NCBI GenBank assembly: GCA_030544185.1
Contig: JAUNRO010000190.1
Span: 1 to 6,332 of the forward strand
Source: Propionibacteriaceae bacterium
GTDB lineage: Bacteria > Actinomycetota > Actinomycetes > Propionibacteriales > Propionibacteriaceae
Reading direction: 5' to 3'
DNA length: 6,332 nucleotides
Position numbers and translations under genes: made by a program. The notes under the pieces were generated by a model. It made no database searches, was not told the DNA's origin, and worked only from the letters and a program-made list of their open reading frames with translations. Shown one piece after another: positions 1 through 5,924 of this stretch (within the stretch, counting starts at the first letter, position 1; each line of letters begins with the position of its first letter).

Positions 1-249
1 CTTGCCCTCGGTCAGCGGGGGCTCCTGCAGCAGGATGCCGACGGTCTTGCCCTTGGCGAGCATGGCATCGCCGTTGCCCGGCGTCTCCATGCCGGCCATG
101 ACCTTGAGCAGCGTCGACTTGCCCGCGCCGTTCGGGCCGACGACGCCGATCTTGGCGCCCTCATAGAAGGACAGCGTCACGTTGTCGAGGATGAGCTTCT
201 CCCCGATCGTCTTGCGGACGTTGTGCATCGTATACACGAACTCGGGCAT
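1..249 (-). CDS. ettA: EttA, energy-dependent translational throttle ABC-F ATPase (N-terminal part)
   Basis: First 83 codons of an ABC-F protein; the rest lies beyond the left edge. EttA binds the ribosomal E site and gates entry into elongation according to the ATP/ADP ratio; it is cytosolic, with two ABC domains and no membrane domain. Visible here are the family-typical N-terminus MPEFVYTMHNVRK, the Walker A motif GPNGAGKST (residues 38-46) and the Q-loop region LLQEP with Gln75. The FVYTMH opening and FYEGAKIGVVG stretch closely match what I know of E. coli EttA, which separates it from Uup or drug-resistance ABC-Fs. The ATG at 249 has a GAGG (260-263, read on the minus strand) 10 nt upstream. 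The serine-hydrolase-family gene ends 88 bp upstream on the same strand, so cotranscription is possible. Signature motif, linker and second ABC domain are not in view. Confidence 0.93.
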   Translation of the reverse strand, partial: MPEFVYTMHNVRKTIGEKLILDNVTLSFYEGAKIGVVGPNGAGKSTLLKVMAGMETPGNGDAMLAKGKTVGILLQEPPLTEGK

Positions 250-337
250 GCAGGCACTACCTCACAGGTCTCGGAATCTCGTCTGGCCCGATAGGCCAAG
301 AAGTGCGGGCTCAGTATGCCACTGCGGTTCCCCGGCC

Positions 338-1810
338 TCAGACCACGATCAATCCTAGAACCAGGAGCAAGGCTGCTCCGCTGATCGCCAGTTGGATCTT
401 GTCGGCCCTCGGACTCGGCCCCCACCAGGGCAACGATCTCGCCCGGCGGACGCCCAGGAGCAACCCGCCCAGACCTAGCCCCCAGCCGATTCCGTGCATC
501 CAGCCCGGCGCGGACACCCAGTCACCCAGGATCGCGGTGAGCAGGGCGATCGCGAGCAGGTCGACGCCTGCCTCGATCAGCTGGGTGCGCCGCGTTGCCC
601 GCAGCGAGCGCCGGATGATCCACACCGCCGCGAGCAGGAGCACGACCACCGCGATCACCTCGACGATGCCGGGCGAACGGGGTGGGGTCTCCGCATCACC
701 GATCAGGCCTGCCCCGAGCGCATCGACCGAGGTCGCCGAGTTGTTGACCGCGATCACCGCGCGGCCGGTCGCCCGGTCGAGCAACACGATGCTGGATCCC
801 CCGCCGGTCCGGCCGTTATGCCAGGTGAGCGTCCGGTCCTCGGGCCCCGGACTGATCAGCCAGGTCGCACCGATCCTGCCCGCGGCGCCGACCTGGGCCT
901 GCGGCTCCAACGCGGCCATCCCCGGGGCGGTGCCGGCCAGGAGGGCTTGGGCATAGCGGGTGAGGTCGGCGGTGGTCGTCCAGCCGCCGACCCCGGCGGG
1001 CACCATGCCCTCCGCGAGCCACGGTCCCGGCTTGCGGCCGTTGGGCCGATGGCCCTGCACGGCCCCGCCCGGGGCCTGGTCGGTGGTCGCGGCGAAGACC
1101 GTGTCGGCCATGCCGAGCGGACCGAGCAGCCGCACCCGGACCGCGGACGGCCAATCCGGCTGCCCGGTGGCGCGGGCGACTGCGTGGCCGAGCAGCGCCG
1201 CCCCGATGTCGGAATGGGCATAGGCGCCCTGACCACCGAGCGTGAGCTGCCGGGCCTGGCTCAGCAGCTCGCCGGTGCTCGAGCGATAGGGGTCACGCAG
1301 CGTGAGCGGTGCGAGCGCCAGGCGCACGCCCTGGCCGGGCACCACACCGGGGACCCCGCCGTGATGGGTGGCCAGGTCACCGAGCGTGACCGCGCCCACC
1401 GGCGACCCGGCGAGCTCCGGGAGGTGCCGCTCCAGCGGATCGTCGAGGGTCACCTCGCTCCGCTCGACCGCGTCGGCCAGAACGTGGCCCGTGAAGGTCT
1501 CGGTGAGCCCGCCCAGCTCCCAGTGCTCGCCTTGATCATCCCCGTGGCGGACCTCCCGGGCGCCGTCCCGGTCGATCTCCACCACGCTCATCGTGTCGTA
1601 GCCCGCTCCCGAGCGCAGGTGCGCGATGGTCTTGGCGGCCAGGGTCTCGTCCCCCTGCTGCTCCCGGCCCAGCGTGATGCCGGGGCCCCACAGCCCGGAC
1701 CCGAAGAATCCGGCCAGGGCTGCCACCAGCAGGGCCACCCAGAAGCGTCTGCGCTTGCCGATCGGATCCTCGTAATCGCTCTCCGCATCGGTCCAGAAGG
1801 ACAGTTGCAC
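338..1810 (-). CDS. Membrane-bound class C beta-lactamase/serine-hydrolase family protein, probable pseudoenzyme
   Basis: A 490-residue protein with the beta-lactamase-family fold (PF00144 type) as an extracytoplasmic domain, roughly residues 55-370. Recognisable family blocks are TLDDPLERHLPE (121-132), VTLGDLATHHGGVP (141-154), the AYAHSDIGAALLGH block (196-209), GGWTTTADLTRYAQALLAG (275-293) and the HNGRTGGG block (331-338). The motif that normally carries the Ser nucleophile and Lys base (SxxK) aligns to G101-L-T-E104 in ELGGLTETFTG, so both residues are replaced; no SxxK occurs anywhere in the protein. The YxN motif reads Y197-A-H199, while the HxG equivalent H331-N-G is kept. Membrane segments lie near 23-38 (after KRRR, so N-in), 382-399, 412-428, 437-454 and 472-490; basic loops fit this topology. 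The start is GTG with GAGGAG (1819-1824 on the minus strand) 8 nt upstream. It is divergent from the Yip1-like gene and upstream of ettA. Loss of catalysis is inferred from motifs; a binding or sensory role is possible. Confidence 0.88.
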   Translation of the reverse strand: MQLSFWTDAESDYEDPIGKRRRFWVALLVAALAGFFGSGLWGPGITLGREQQGDETLAAKTIAHLRSGAGYDTMSVVEIDRDGAREVRHGDDQGEHWELGGLTETFTGHVLADAVERSEVTLDDPLERHLPELAGSPVGAVTLGDLATHHGGVPGVVPGQGVRLALAPLTLRDPYRSSTGELLSQARQLTLGGQGAYAHSDIGAALLGHAVARATGQPDWPSAVRVRLLGPLGMADTVFAATTDQAPGGAVQGHRPNGRKPGPWLAEGMVPAGVGGWTTTADLTRYAQALLAGTAPGMAALEPQAQVGAAGRIGATWLISPGPEDRTLTWHNGRTGGGSSIVLLDRATGRAVIAVNNSATSVDALGAGLIGDAETPPRSPGIVEVIAVVVLLLAAVWIIRRSLRATRRTQLIEAGVDLLAIALLTAILGDWVSAPGWMHGIGWGLGLGGLLLGVRRARSLPWWGPSPRADKIQLAISGAALLLVLGLIVV

Positions 1811-1883
1811 GATTCCTACTCCTCGCTCGGTCTGGCTCTTAGGGTGTCAGGTGAGACCGCCCCCTGCAGCATTGAGGACCGCC
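1811..1883. promoter_or_regulatory. Divergent spacer, presumed promoters of the pseudo-serine hydrolase and Yip1/hydrolase genes
   Basis: This 73-bp gap separates two divergent starts, so it should hold promoters for both directions. It contains the strong GAGGAG ribosome binding site of the minus-strand gene (1819-1824) and TTGAGGA (1872-1878), which suits the GTG at 1884 on the plus strand. TAGGGT at 1840-1845 fits a loose TANNNT -10 element for the plus strand, but no convincing -35 hexamer sits at the right distance. No operator palindrome was seen. The promoter role comes from gene arrangement more than from motifs. Confidence 0.35.
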
Positions 1884-2543
1884 GTGGACGTGATGCTCCG
1901 CCTCTGGGACCAGCTGGGTCACAGCTGGTCGTTGTGGTTGGCGGCCCTGCGGCTGGACCCCGATGTGGCGAGCGTCCTCGATCCGCACACGACGTGGTTC
2001 TCGGTGATCGCCATCGCAGTGGTCGCGGGGATCGCCACGATGGCCGGGCAGTCGGTGATCCTGTTCGTCAACCGCATCCGCGGCTGGGCACTGGTGTTCA
2101 GCCTCCTGTTCGCCATCGCCGGCATTCTCGCCTCCCACCTGCTCGAAGGACTGCTGTTGTGGGCTCTGGCGAGCATGGTCTTCGCTGAGCCGCGGTCGGT
2201 GCTGGAGATCGTCAAGGTGGTCATCCTCTCCTCGGCGCCCCACGCCTTCCAATTCCTCACCGCGATCCCCCTGCTCGGTCCCGCCCTCGACCGGCTGCTG
2301 TCGGTGTGGGGCCTGCTCGTGGTCTGGGCTGTGGCGTGGCTGGTCTTCCCGGCCGGTCCGTGGGCGGCCGCCGCGCTCGTCCTGGTCGCCTGGCTCGGCA
2401 TGCTCCTGATCGGAAACATCCTCGGTCCGGTGCTCGCCGGGCTGCGCGACCGGATCTGGCGGGCGGTCACCGGACGCCCGCTGCACCTCGACACTCTCTT
2501 CCTGCTCGAGCTCGTCGATGGCGCGAACGGGGATGCCCCATGA
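1884..2543 (+). CDS. Yip1-like polytopic membrane protein
   Basis: About 219 residues and strongly hydrophobic, with a Yip1-domain-like pattern: an amphipathic N-terminus (MLRLWDQLGHSW) followed by about five membrane segments. Counted from the GTG at 1884 these are near residues 38-62, 67-95, 106-127, 138-155 and 157-180. The IPLLGPALDRLLSVWGLLVVW stretch resembles the proline/glycine-containing last helices of the Yip1 family (PF04893 type). In eukaryotes Yip1 proteins bind Rab GTPases and shape membranes; bacterial members have no settled function. Start choice: TTGAGGA at 1872-1878 is well spaced for GTG 1884. GTG 1851 would extend the frame by 11 residues and leave only 40 bp for two divergent promoters; ATG 1893 is too far from the same Shine-Dalgarno site. 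There are no tyrosines in the protein. The stop overlaps the next gene's ATG as ATGA, so the two are almost certainly cotranslated. Family assignment rests on pattern, not on a profile search. Confidence 0.75.
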   Translation: MDVMLRLWDQLGHSWSLWLAALRLDPDVASVLDPHTTWFSVIAIAVVAGIATMAGQSVILFVNRIRGWALVFSLLFAIAGILASHLLEGLLLWALASMVFAEPRSVLEIVKVVILSSAPHAFQFLTAIPLLGPALDRLLSVWGLLVVWAVAWLVFPAGPWAAAALVLVAWLGMLLIGNILGPVLAGLRDRIWRAVTGRPLHLDTLFLLELVDGANGDAP

Positions 2544-3541
2544 TCTCCCCGCTGGTGATCACGCTCATCCTGGCGATCGTCCTCGCCCTCGTGCTGGCTC
2601 CCGTCGAGGCCCTGCGCTGGTGGGCCACGCAGGGCATCAAGGAGGCTGGCACCACCGCGGCCACCCTGACCGGCATCCGTCGCCGGCTCGAGATCCGCCG
2701 CCAGGCGCAGCCGCTCGCTGACCGCTATCGCAGCTACATCGTCTATCTGGCCGGCGTGGGTGCGGTCGCCGACCAGGCCAACCCGATCGGCGAGCAGCCA
2801 TTGCTCGACGAACTGCAGGCGGCCATGCCAGATGTCCTGCTGATCAGCGATGTCTATCCCTATTCACCCGCCAACCGCACGCTCCTGGCCGGCCGCTGGT
2901 CGTCCGGTTGGTGGCGCTTCGTCGAGTGGCTCGGCCGCAAACGACCCACCCGGATCGCACAACTGCTGGTCTATGGGCGCAATGCCCTCCAGTTCGCGGT
3001 GTCCGCCGACGACCGTTATGGCCCGGTCTATTCGCTGGGTGTGGCCCGGGTGATCTGGGACCGCCTGGTCGCAGCCGGTTATCGGCCCGAGTCCGGAACC
3101 CCCATCGTGCTGCTCGGCTGGAGCGGCGGCGCACAGATCGCCCTCAGCGCCGCCTGGTATCTCTCCGGCGCCGGCATGCCCGTCTATCTCCTCTCGCTCG
3201 GCGGCGTGCTCACCTCCGATCCCGGCCTGGACCGCATCCGGCATCTCTGGCATCTCAAGGGCACCAAGGACTGGATGCAGGCCATCGGCAATCTCTTCCC
3301 CGGCCGCTGGCCCGGGCGCCGGGCTTCCTATTGGGCCCGCGCCATCACCGACGCCCGGGCGACCATCCACACGATCGGCCCGATGAGCCACCTCGGCCGC
3401 GGGTCTTATCTGTCCAGCAGCAGGCTCGCCGACGGACGCACCTGCCGCCAGGTGGTCGGTGAGGAGATCCAGGCCATCCTGCGCGCCGAGGGACTGGCGG
3501 CACCCGCGGAGCCGAACCCAGGCGCCGGCCCCGCGGGTTGA
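2540..3541 (+). CDS. Membrane-anchored alpha/beta hydrolase-like protein
   Basis: A 333-residue protein. An N-terminal hydrophobic helix (about residues 3-22) is followed by many basic residues (R26, K34, R47-R49, R53-R54) with none before it, so the positive-inside rule places the soluble domain on the cytosolic face. The domain begins with a strand and glycine turn, YIVYLAGVGAV (66-76). It has a classic nucleophile elbow G193-W-S195-G-G197 in VLLGWSGGAQIALSAAW. Ser195 is the likely nucleophile; D244 (in KGTKDW) and H284 (in GPMSHLG) are the best candidates for the other triad members, assigned by position only. The C-terminus is a Pro/Ala/Gly-rich tail. Substrate is unknown; a lipase, esterase or acyl-protein hydrolase activity would fit. 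The start is the ATG of the ATGA overlap with the Yip1-like gene; only a weak GGGG lies upstream, pointing to translational coupling. A longer in-frame extension into the Yip1-like gene is rejected. Confidence 0.8.
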   Translation: MISPLVITLILAIVLALVLAPVEALRWWATQGIKEAGTTAATLTGIRRRLEIRRQAQPLADRYRSYIVYLAGVGAVADQANPIGEQPLLDELQAAMPDVLLISDVYPYSPANRTLLAGRWSSGWWRFVEWLGRKRPTRIAQLLVYGRNALQFAVSADDRYGPVYSLGVARVIWDRLVAAGYRPESGTPIVLLGWSGGAQIALSAAWYLSGAGMPVYLLSLGGVLTSDPGLDRIRHLWHLKGTKDWMQAIGNLFPGRWPGRRASYWARAITDARATIHTIGPMSHLGRGSYLSSSRLADGRTCRQVVGEEIQAILRAEGLAAPAEPNPGAGPAG

Positions 3542-3545
3542 CCGG

Positions 3546-4085
3546 TCAGTGCGCCCCGAAGGGCTCCCCGATGCTCGCCATCAGCGCCTCGGCCTGAGCA
3601 AGGTCCCGGGCTGGATCGTGTTCGTCAGGACCCTCCGGACGATCCTCATAAGGATCCCGGTCGTCCTCCGGATAACGGTCCTCGCCAAGCGCGGACTCGT
3701 CGCGCCTGGACGCCGGTTCGTTGCGCTCCTTCTCCAGCCGGAAGTAGTTCGTCATGCCCCAGTTCAGGTCATGCCCCACGGCTCGGGCGTCCAGATAGAC
3801 GGTCTTGCCCGTCGCGCCGGCATCGGTCTCCCACTCATCGACCGAGAGCCTGCCCACGACGACGACCGGATTGCCCTTGCGGAGGCTCATCGCGACGTTG
3901 TTGCCCAACTGGCGATAGCAGCGCACCGAGAGCCACGATGTCCCGGCGTCCTCCCACTGGCCGTCCCCGTTGCGGACCCGTCGGTTCGTTCCAAGCCGGA
4001 ACTGCACATATTTGTTGCCGTTGCGGGACACCTTCGAGTCCATATCAGTGCCCACGCGCCCAGTGATGGTCAGGGTCGATTCCAT
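3546..4085 (-). CDS. ssb: Single-stranded DNA-binding protein (SSB) paralog
   Basis: A 179-residue SSB. Residues 1-110 form the OB fold: STLTITGRVG (3-12), KYVQFRLGTNRR (25-36), WLSVRCYRQLGNNVAMSLRKG (51-71, family signature), VVVVGRLSVDEW (74-85) and the ARAVGHDLNWG block (100-110). The GHDL ending is typical of actinobacterial SSB paralogs. It should bind and protect single-stranded DNA in replication, recombination or segregation. The acidic low-complexity tail (about 128-160) is followed by a short helix-like stretch and ends in GEPFGAH, not the acidic DDDIPF-type tip that recruits partner proteins. The start is ATG 4085: the SSB fold begins there, and GAAAGG (4094-4099, minus strand) sits 8 nt upstream; an upstream in-frame ATG at 4139 would add an unrelated peptide. 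Its stop lies 4 bp from the stop of the convergent hydrolase gene. It is on the same strand as the GTPase genes, with a 135-bp spacer carrying candidate control sites. Confidence 0.92.
   Translation of the reverse strand: MESTLTITGRVGTDMDSKVSRNGNKYVQFRLGTNRRVRNGDGQWEDAGTSWLSVRCYRQLGNNVAMSLRKGNPVVVVGRLSVDEWETDAGATGKTVYLDARAVGHDLNWGMTNYFRLEKERNEPASRRDESALGEDRYPEDDRDPYEDRPEGPDEHDPARDLAQAEALMASIGEPFGAH
3637..3666. repeat. Inverted repeat inside the ssb tail, possible terminator for the convergent hydrolase operon
   Basis: GATCCT (3641-3646) and AGGATC (3651-3656) form a perfect 6-bp stem around the loop CATA. The arms extend outward as GGAC (3637-3640) and GTCC (3663-3666) with a 6-nt bulge, and further as CCGGA (3635-3639) with TCCGG (3667-3671) in an alternative register. 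The element sits about 100 bp past the hydrolase stop, inside codons for the acidic SSB tail. There is no T tract. It may be a by-product of repeated Asp/Glu/Arg/Pro codons, or may slow plus-strand transcription where no other room for a terminator exists. Confidence 0.35.
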
Positions 4086-4106
4086 CGTGTGTGCCTTTCG
4101 CTGTCG

Positions 4107-4122
4107 CCCGCCCGGTGGCGGG
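4107..4122 (-). promoter_or_regulatory. GC hairpin in the ssb leader
   Basis: CCCGCC (4107-4112) and GGCGGG (4117-4122) pair perfectly around a 4-nt loop. On the minus strand the hairpin ends 21 nt before the ssb ATG and 7 nt before its GAAAGG ribosome binding site. If it lies in the transcript it could affect ribosome access or messenger stability. No T tract follows, so a terminator is unlikely. The structure is seen; the role is inferred. Confidence 0.35.
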
Positions 4123-4177
4123 ACCATTGCCAGCACCATGCGTGGTCGGGGGCATATCGTGCCGCCCCGACCCGGGC

Positions 4178-4219
4178 AGCTGTGGACAGAGCTTCGGGGT
4201 CCTCGCGAGCTGTGGACAA
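4178..4219 (-). promoter_or_regulatory. Two DnaA-box-like direct repeats upstream of ssb
   Basis: The 11-mer AGCTGTGGACA occurs at 4178-4188 and again at 4208-4218, a spacing of exactly 30 bp, close to three helical turns. Read on the minus strand, the second copy (4211-4219) is TTGTCCACA, the form of DnaA box I know for high-G+C actinobacteria such as Streptomyces; the first (4181-4189) is CTGTCCACA, one mismatch away. Both lie between the GTPase stop and the ssb start, 96 to 134 bp upstream of the ssb ATG, where a promoter would be expected. DnaA control of ssb is an inference. No clear -10/-35 pair was found. Confidence 0.45.
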
Positions 4220-4220
4220 C

Positions 4221-5924
4221 TCAGCCGAGCGCCTGCTCCAGACTCGTGCGCACGAGATCGTGACGATCCAGTTCGGCGTTGACCGGCTCCACGACCTTCT
4301 CCCGGGTCACCCCGGCGATCGAGGACACCAGCGCCGTCCGCGCCCGGCGTTCGGCCCGTCGCGCGCCGACCTCGACACCGATCCGTGAGATCAGCGCCAC
4401 CAGCAGCCCGGCGAGCACTCCGCCGCCCAGCAGCACGGTGGGTGCGGGCAGCCCCCACCAGAAGACCTCCGGCAACGGGGGCAGCTGCAGATAGAGCATG
4501 ACGAACGCCACCCCGAGCCACAGCAGGCCGGTCACGACGACCGCGATCAAGAGCCACTGGATGATCTTCACGAACGTCCACCAGCCGTGATCGCGGTCGA
4601 TCCCCAGGTCGGTGGTGGCGATGGCCCGGTCCAGTTGGTCCGGCAGCGCACCCTGATGGGAGCGCGACGCATCGCGGACCGCACTCGCCCAGCCGCGTGG
4701 CAGCCCCTGGGCCGCCTCGTCGGCGAGATCGCGCACCGCCGAATCGACCCGCGCCTGCTGCACCGAGGTGGTCGCCGGCAGCGACGTGCGCGAGACCCGT
4801 GCCGGATCGATCTCCTTGCCGCGCTTCCCGAGGCCCCACCGGTCCAGATGCAGCCGCCGCAGCGGGTCGGGCCGGAATTTGGCGATCCACGCCAGCGCCG
4901 GCCAGCCCGTTGCGATCCCGCCCCGGTGGCGCCAAGCCTTGCCGACGGCCTCGCTCACAACGGGTACGCCCGCGGCGACCGCGAGCGCACGATTCAGCCG
5001 CTGCGCCGATTCTTTGCTGACCTGTCCAGCGGGGTCCATTCCCGAGGCCGCCGCCAACTTCTCCGCGGCGGTGTCCACATCGGTCACCAGCCGCTGGGCC
5101 GCGGTCTTCTTGGCCGCGACGCGCTTGCGGATCCGCCCGCGCAGCTCGTCCACCCCCTTGCCCGTGGTCGCGCTCATCGCCGCGATCTCGACCTTCTCCA
5201 GGCCCTCGGCGTCCAGCAGCCGCCGCAGGTCGCTCAAGCAGCGCTTCCGCTCGGCCTCGCTCAGCCGGTCGATCTGGTTGAGCACGACCATCATCACCGA
5301 CGCATAGCGCGCCAGTGGTTTGAGATAGCGGTCGTGCAGCGCCGCATCGGCGTACTTCTGCGGATCCACCACCCAGATCACCATGTCCACCAGCTCCACC
5401 AGCCGGTCGACCTCCTGGCGGTGGCTCACCTCGGTCGAGTCGTGGTCCGGCAGGTCGAGCAGGACCAGCCCGTCAAGGTCCTTGACCGGTTTCACGCTCC
5501 CCGGCTGGCCGTGCGGCACGATCTCGCTCGACTTCGGCCCCTCGATCGCCCGCGCCGATCCCGTCGACGGCTCCGCGCGGTGCCGGTTCGGGATGTCCAG
5601 CCAGTCCAGCAGGTCGTCGGCCGACTCGGCCCCGAAGCTCACCGCGAGGGTCCGCCGGGTCGTCGGCCGGCGGACGCCCGAGACCGCCAGGTCCGTCCCC
5701 GACAGCGCGTTGAACGTTGACGACTTGCCCGATCCGGTCGCCCCGCCGAGAGCCACGACGGTCGCATCCCCGGAGACCTCAAGGCGCCGTCCGGCGTGGT
5801 CGACCACGCGGAGCGCGCCGTCGACCAGGTCGTCGTCGACGCGCCCGCGCGCGTGCTCGCTCGCCTGGCGCAGCGCGCGCAGCCGGGCGCCGAGGTCCTT
5901 GGCCATTTTGTCCCTAGCGGCCAT
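4221..5924 (-). CDS. Dynamin-like GTPase with two C-terminal membrane helices (YfjP-family/DynB-type)
   Basis: A 567-residue protein. GTP-binding motifs in order: G1 G61-ATGSGKS68; G2 threonines T88/T89 in RRPTTRR; G3 region LLDLPDHDSTE with D157; G4 N216-QID219; G5 SATTG (251-255). The canonical DxxG glycine of G3 is Asp160 (DLPD), which I believe is normal in this actinobacterial subfamily. A helical middle region (about 260-440) is followed by two membrane segments near 452-476 and 491-513 with a short Pro-rich loop, then a basic helix (521-530). This hairpin would anchor the protein with GTPase and tail both cytosolic. DynA/DynB pairs in Streptomyces support septal membrane remodelling during sporulation division, so a similar role is likely. 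The start is ATG 5924, with GGAG (5931-5934, minus strand) 6 nt upstream, giving an 11-bp overlap with the preceding gene. ATG 5906, with AGGG upstream, is a possible shorter start. The stop is followed at once by a DnaA-box-like site. Confidence 0.88.
   Translation of the reverse strand: MAARDKMAKDLGARLRALRQASEHARGRVDDDLVDGALRVVDHAGRRLEVSGDATVVALGGATGSGKSSTFNALSGTDLAVSGVRRPTTRRTLAVSFGAESADDLLDWLDIPNRHRAEPSTGSARAIEGPKSSEIVPHGQPGSVKPVKDLDGLVLLDLPDHDSTEVSHRQEVDRLVELVDMVIWVVDPQKYADAALHDRYLKPLARYASVMMVVLNQIDRLSEAERKRCLSDLRRLLDAEGLEKVEIAAMSATTGKGVDELRGRIRKRVAAKKTAAQRLVTDVDTAAEKLAAASGMDPAGQVSKESAQRLNRALAVAAGVPVVSEAVGKAWRHRGGIATGWPALAWIAKFRPDPLRRLHLDRWGLGKRGKEIDPARVSRTSLPATTSVQQARVDSAVRDLADEAAQGLPRGWASAVRDASRSHQGALPDQLDRAIATTDLGIDRDHGWWTFVKIIQWLLIAVVVTGLLWLGVAFVMLYLQLPPLPEVFWWGLPAPTVLLGGGVLAGLLVALISRIGVEVGARRAERRARTALVSSIAGVTREKVVEPVNAELDRHDLVRTSLEQALG

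Noticed and set aside
284..298. TGGCC/GGCCA inverted repeat between the serine-hydrolase-family gene and ettA
   Set aside because: Only a 5-bp stem with a 5-nt loop and no T tract; too weak to call a terminator or operator.
494..2188. Long plus-strand open frame of 564 codons opposite the serine-hydrolase-family gene
   Set aside because: It is antisense to a well-supported gene, its translation is rich in Arg, Gly, Pro and His with no recognisable domain, and it runs into the Yip1-like gene in another frame; this is a typical high-G+C shadow.
3515..3539. AACCC/GGGTT inverted repeat at the end of the hydrolase gene
   Set aside because: Five-bp arms with a long GC-rich loop inside coding sequence; not convincing as a terminator.
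4083..4139. Upstream ATG giving an 18-residue N-terminal extension of SSB
   Set aside because: The extension is unlike SSB, passes through the leader hairpin and ribosome binding site, and ATG 4085 has a well-spaced Shine-Dalgarno sequence.
3459..4388. Plus-strand open frame of 309 codons across the hydrolase end, ssb and the spacer
   Set aside because: It overlaps three real elements and has no domain pattern; the SSB fold on the other strand is clear.
5071..5079. GTGTCCACA, one mismatch from a DnaA box
   Set aside because: A single copy inside the GTPase coding sequence, without a partner site; expected by chance.
4587..5720. Plus-strand open frame of 377 codons opposite the GTPase
   Set aside because: Antisense to all the G motifs of a confident GTPase; its composition is low-information and Arg/His/Pro-rich.
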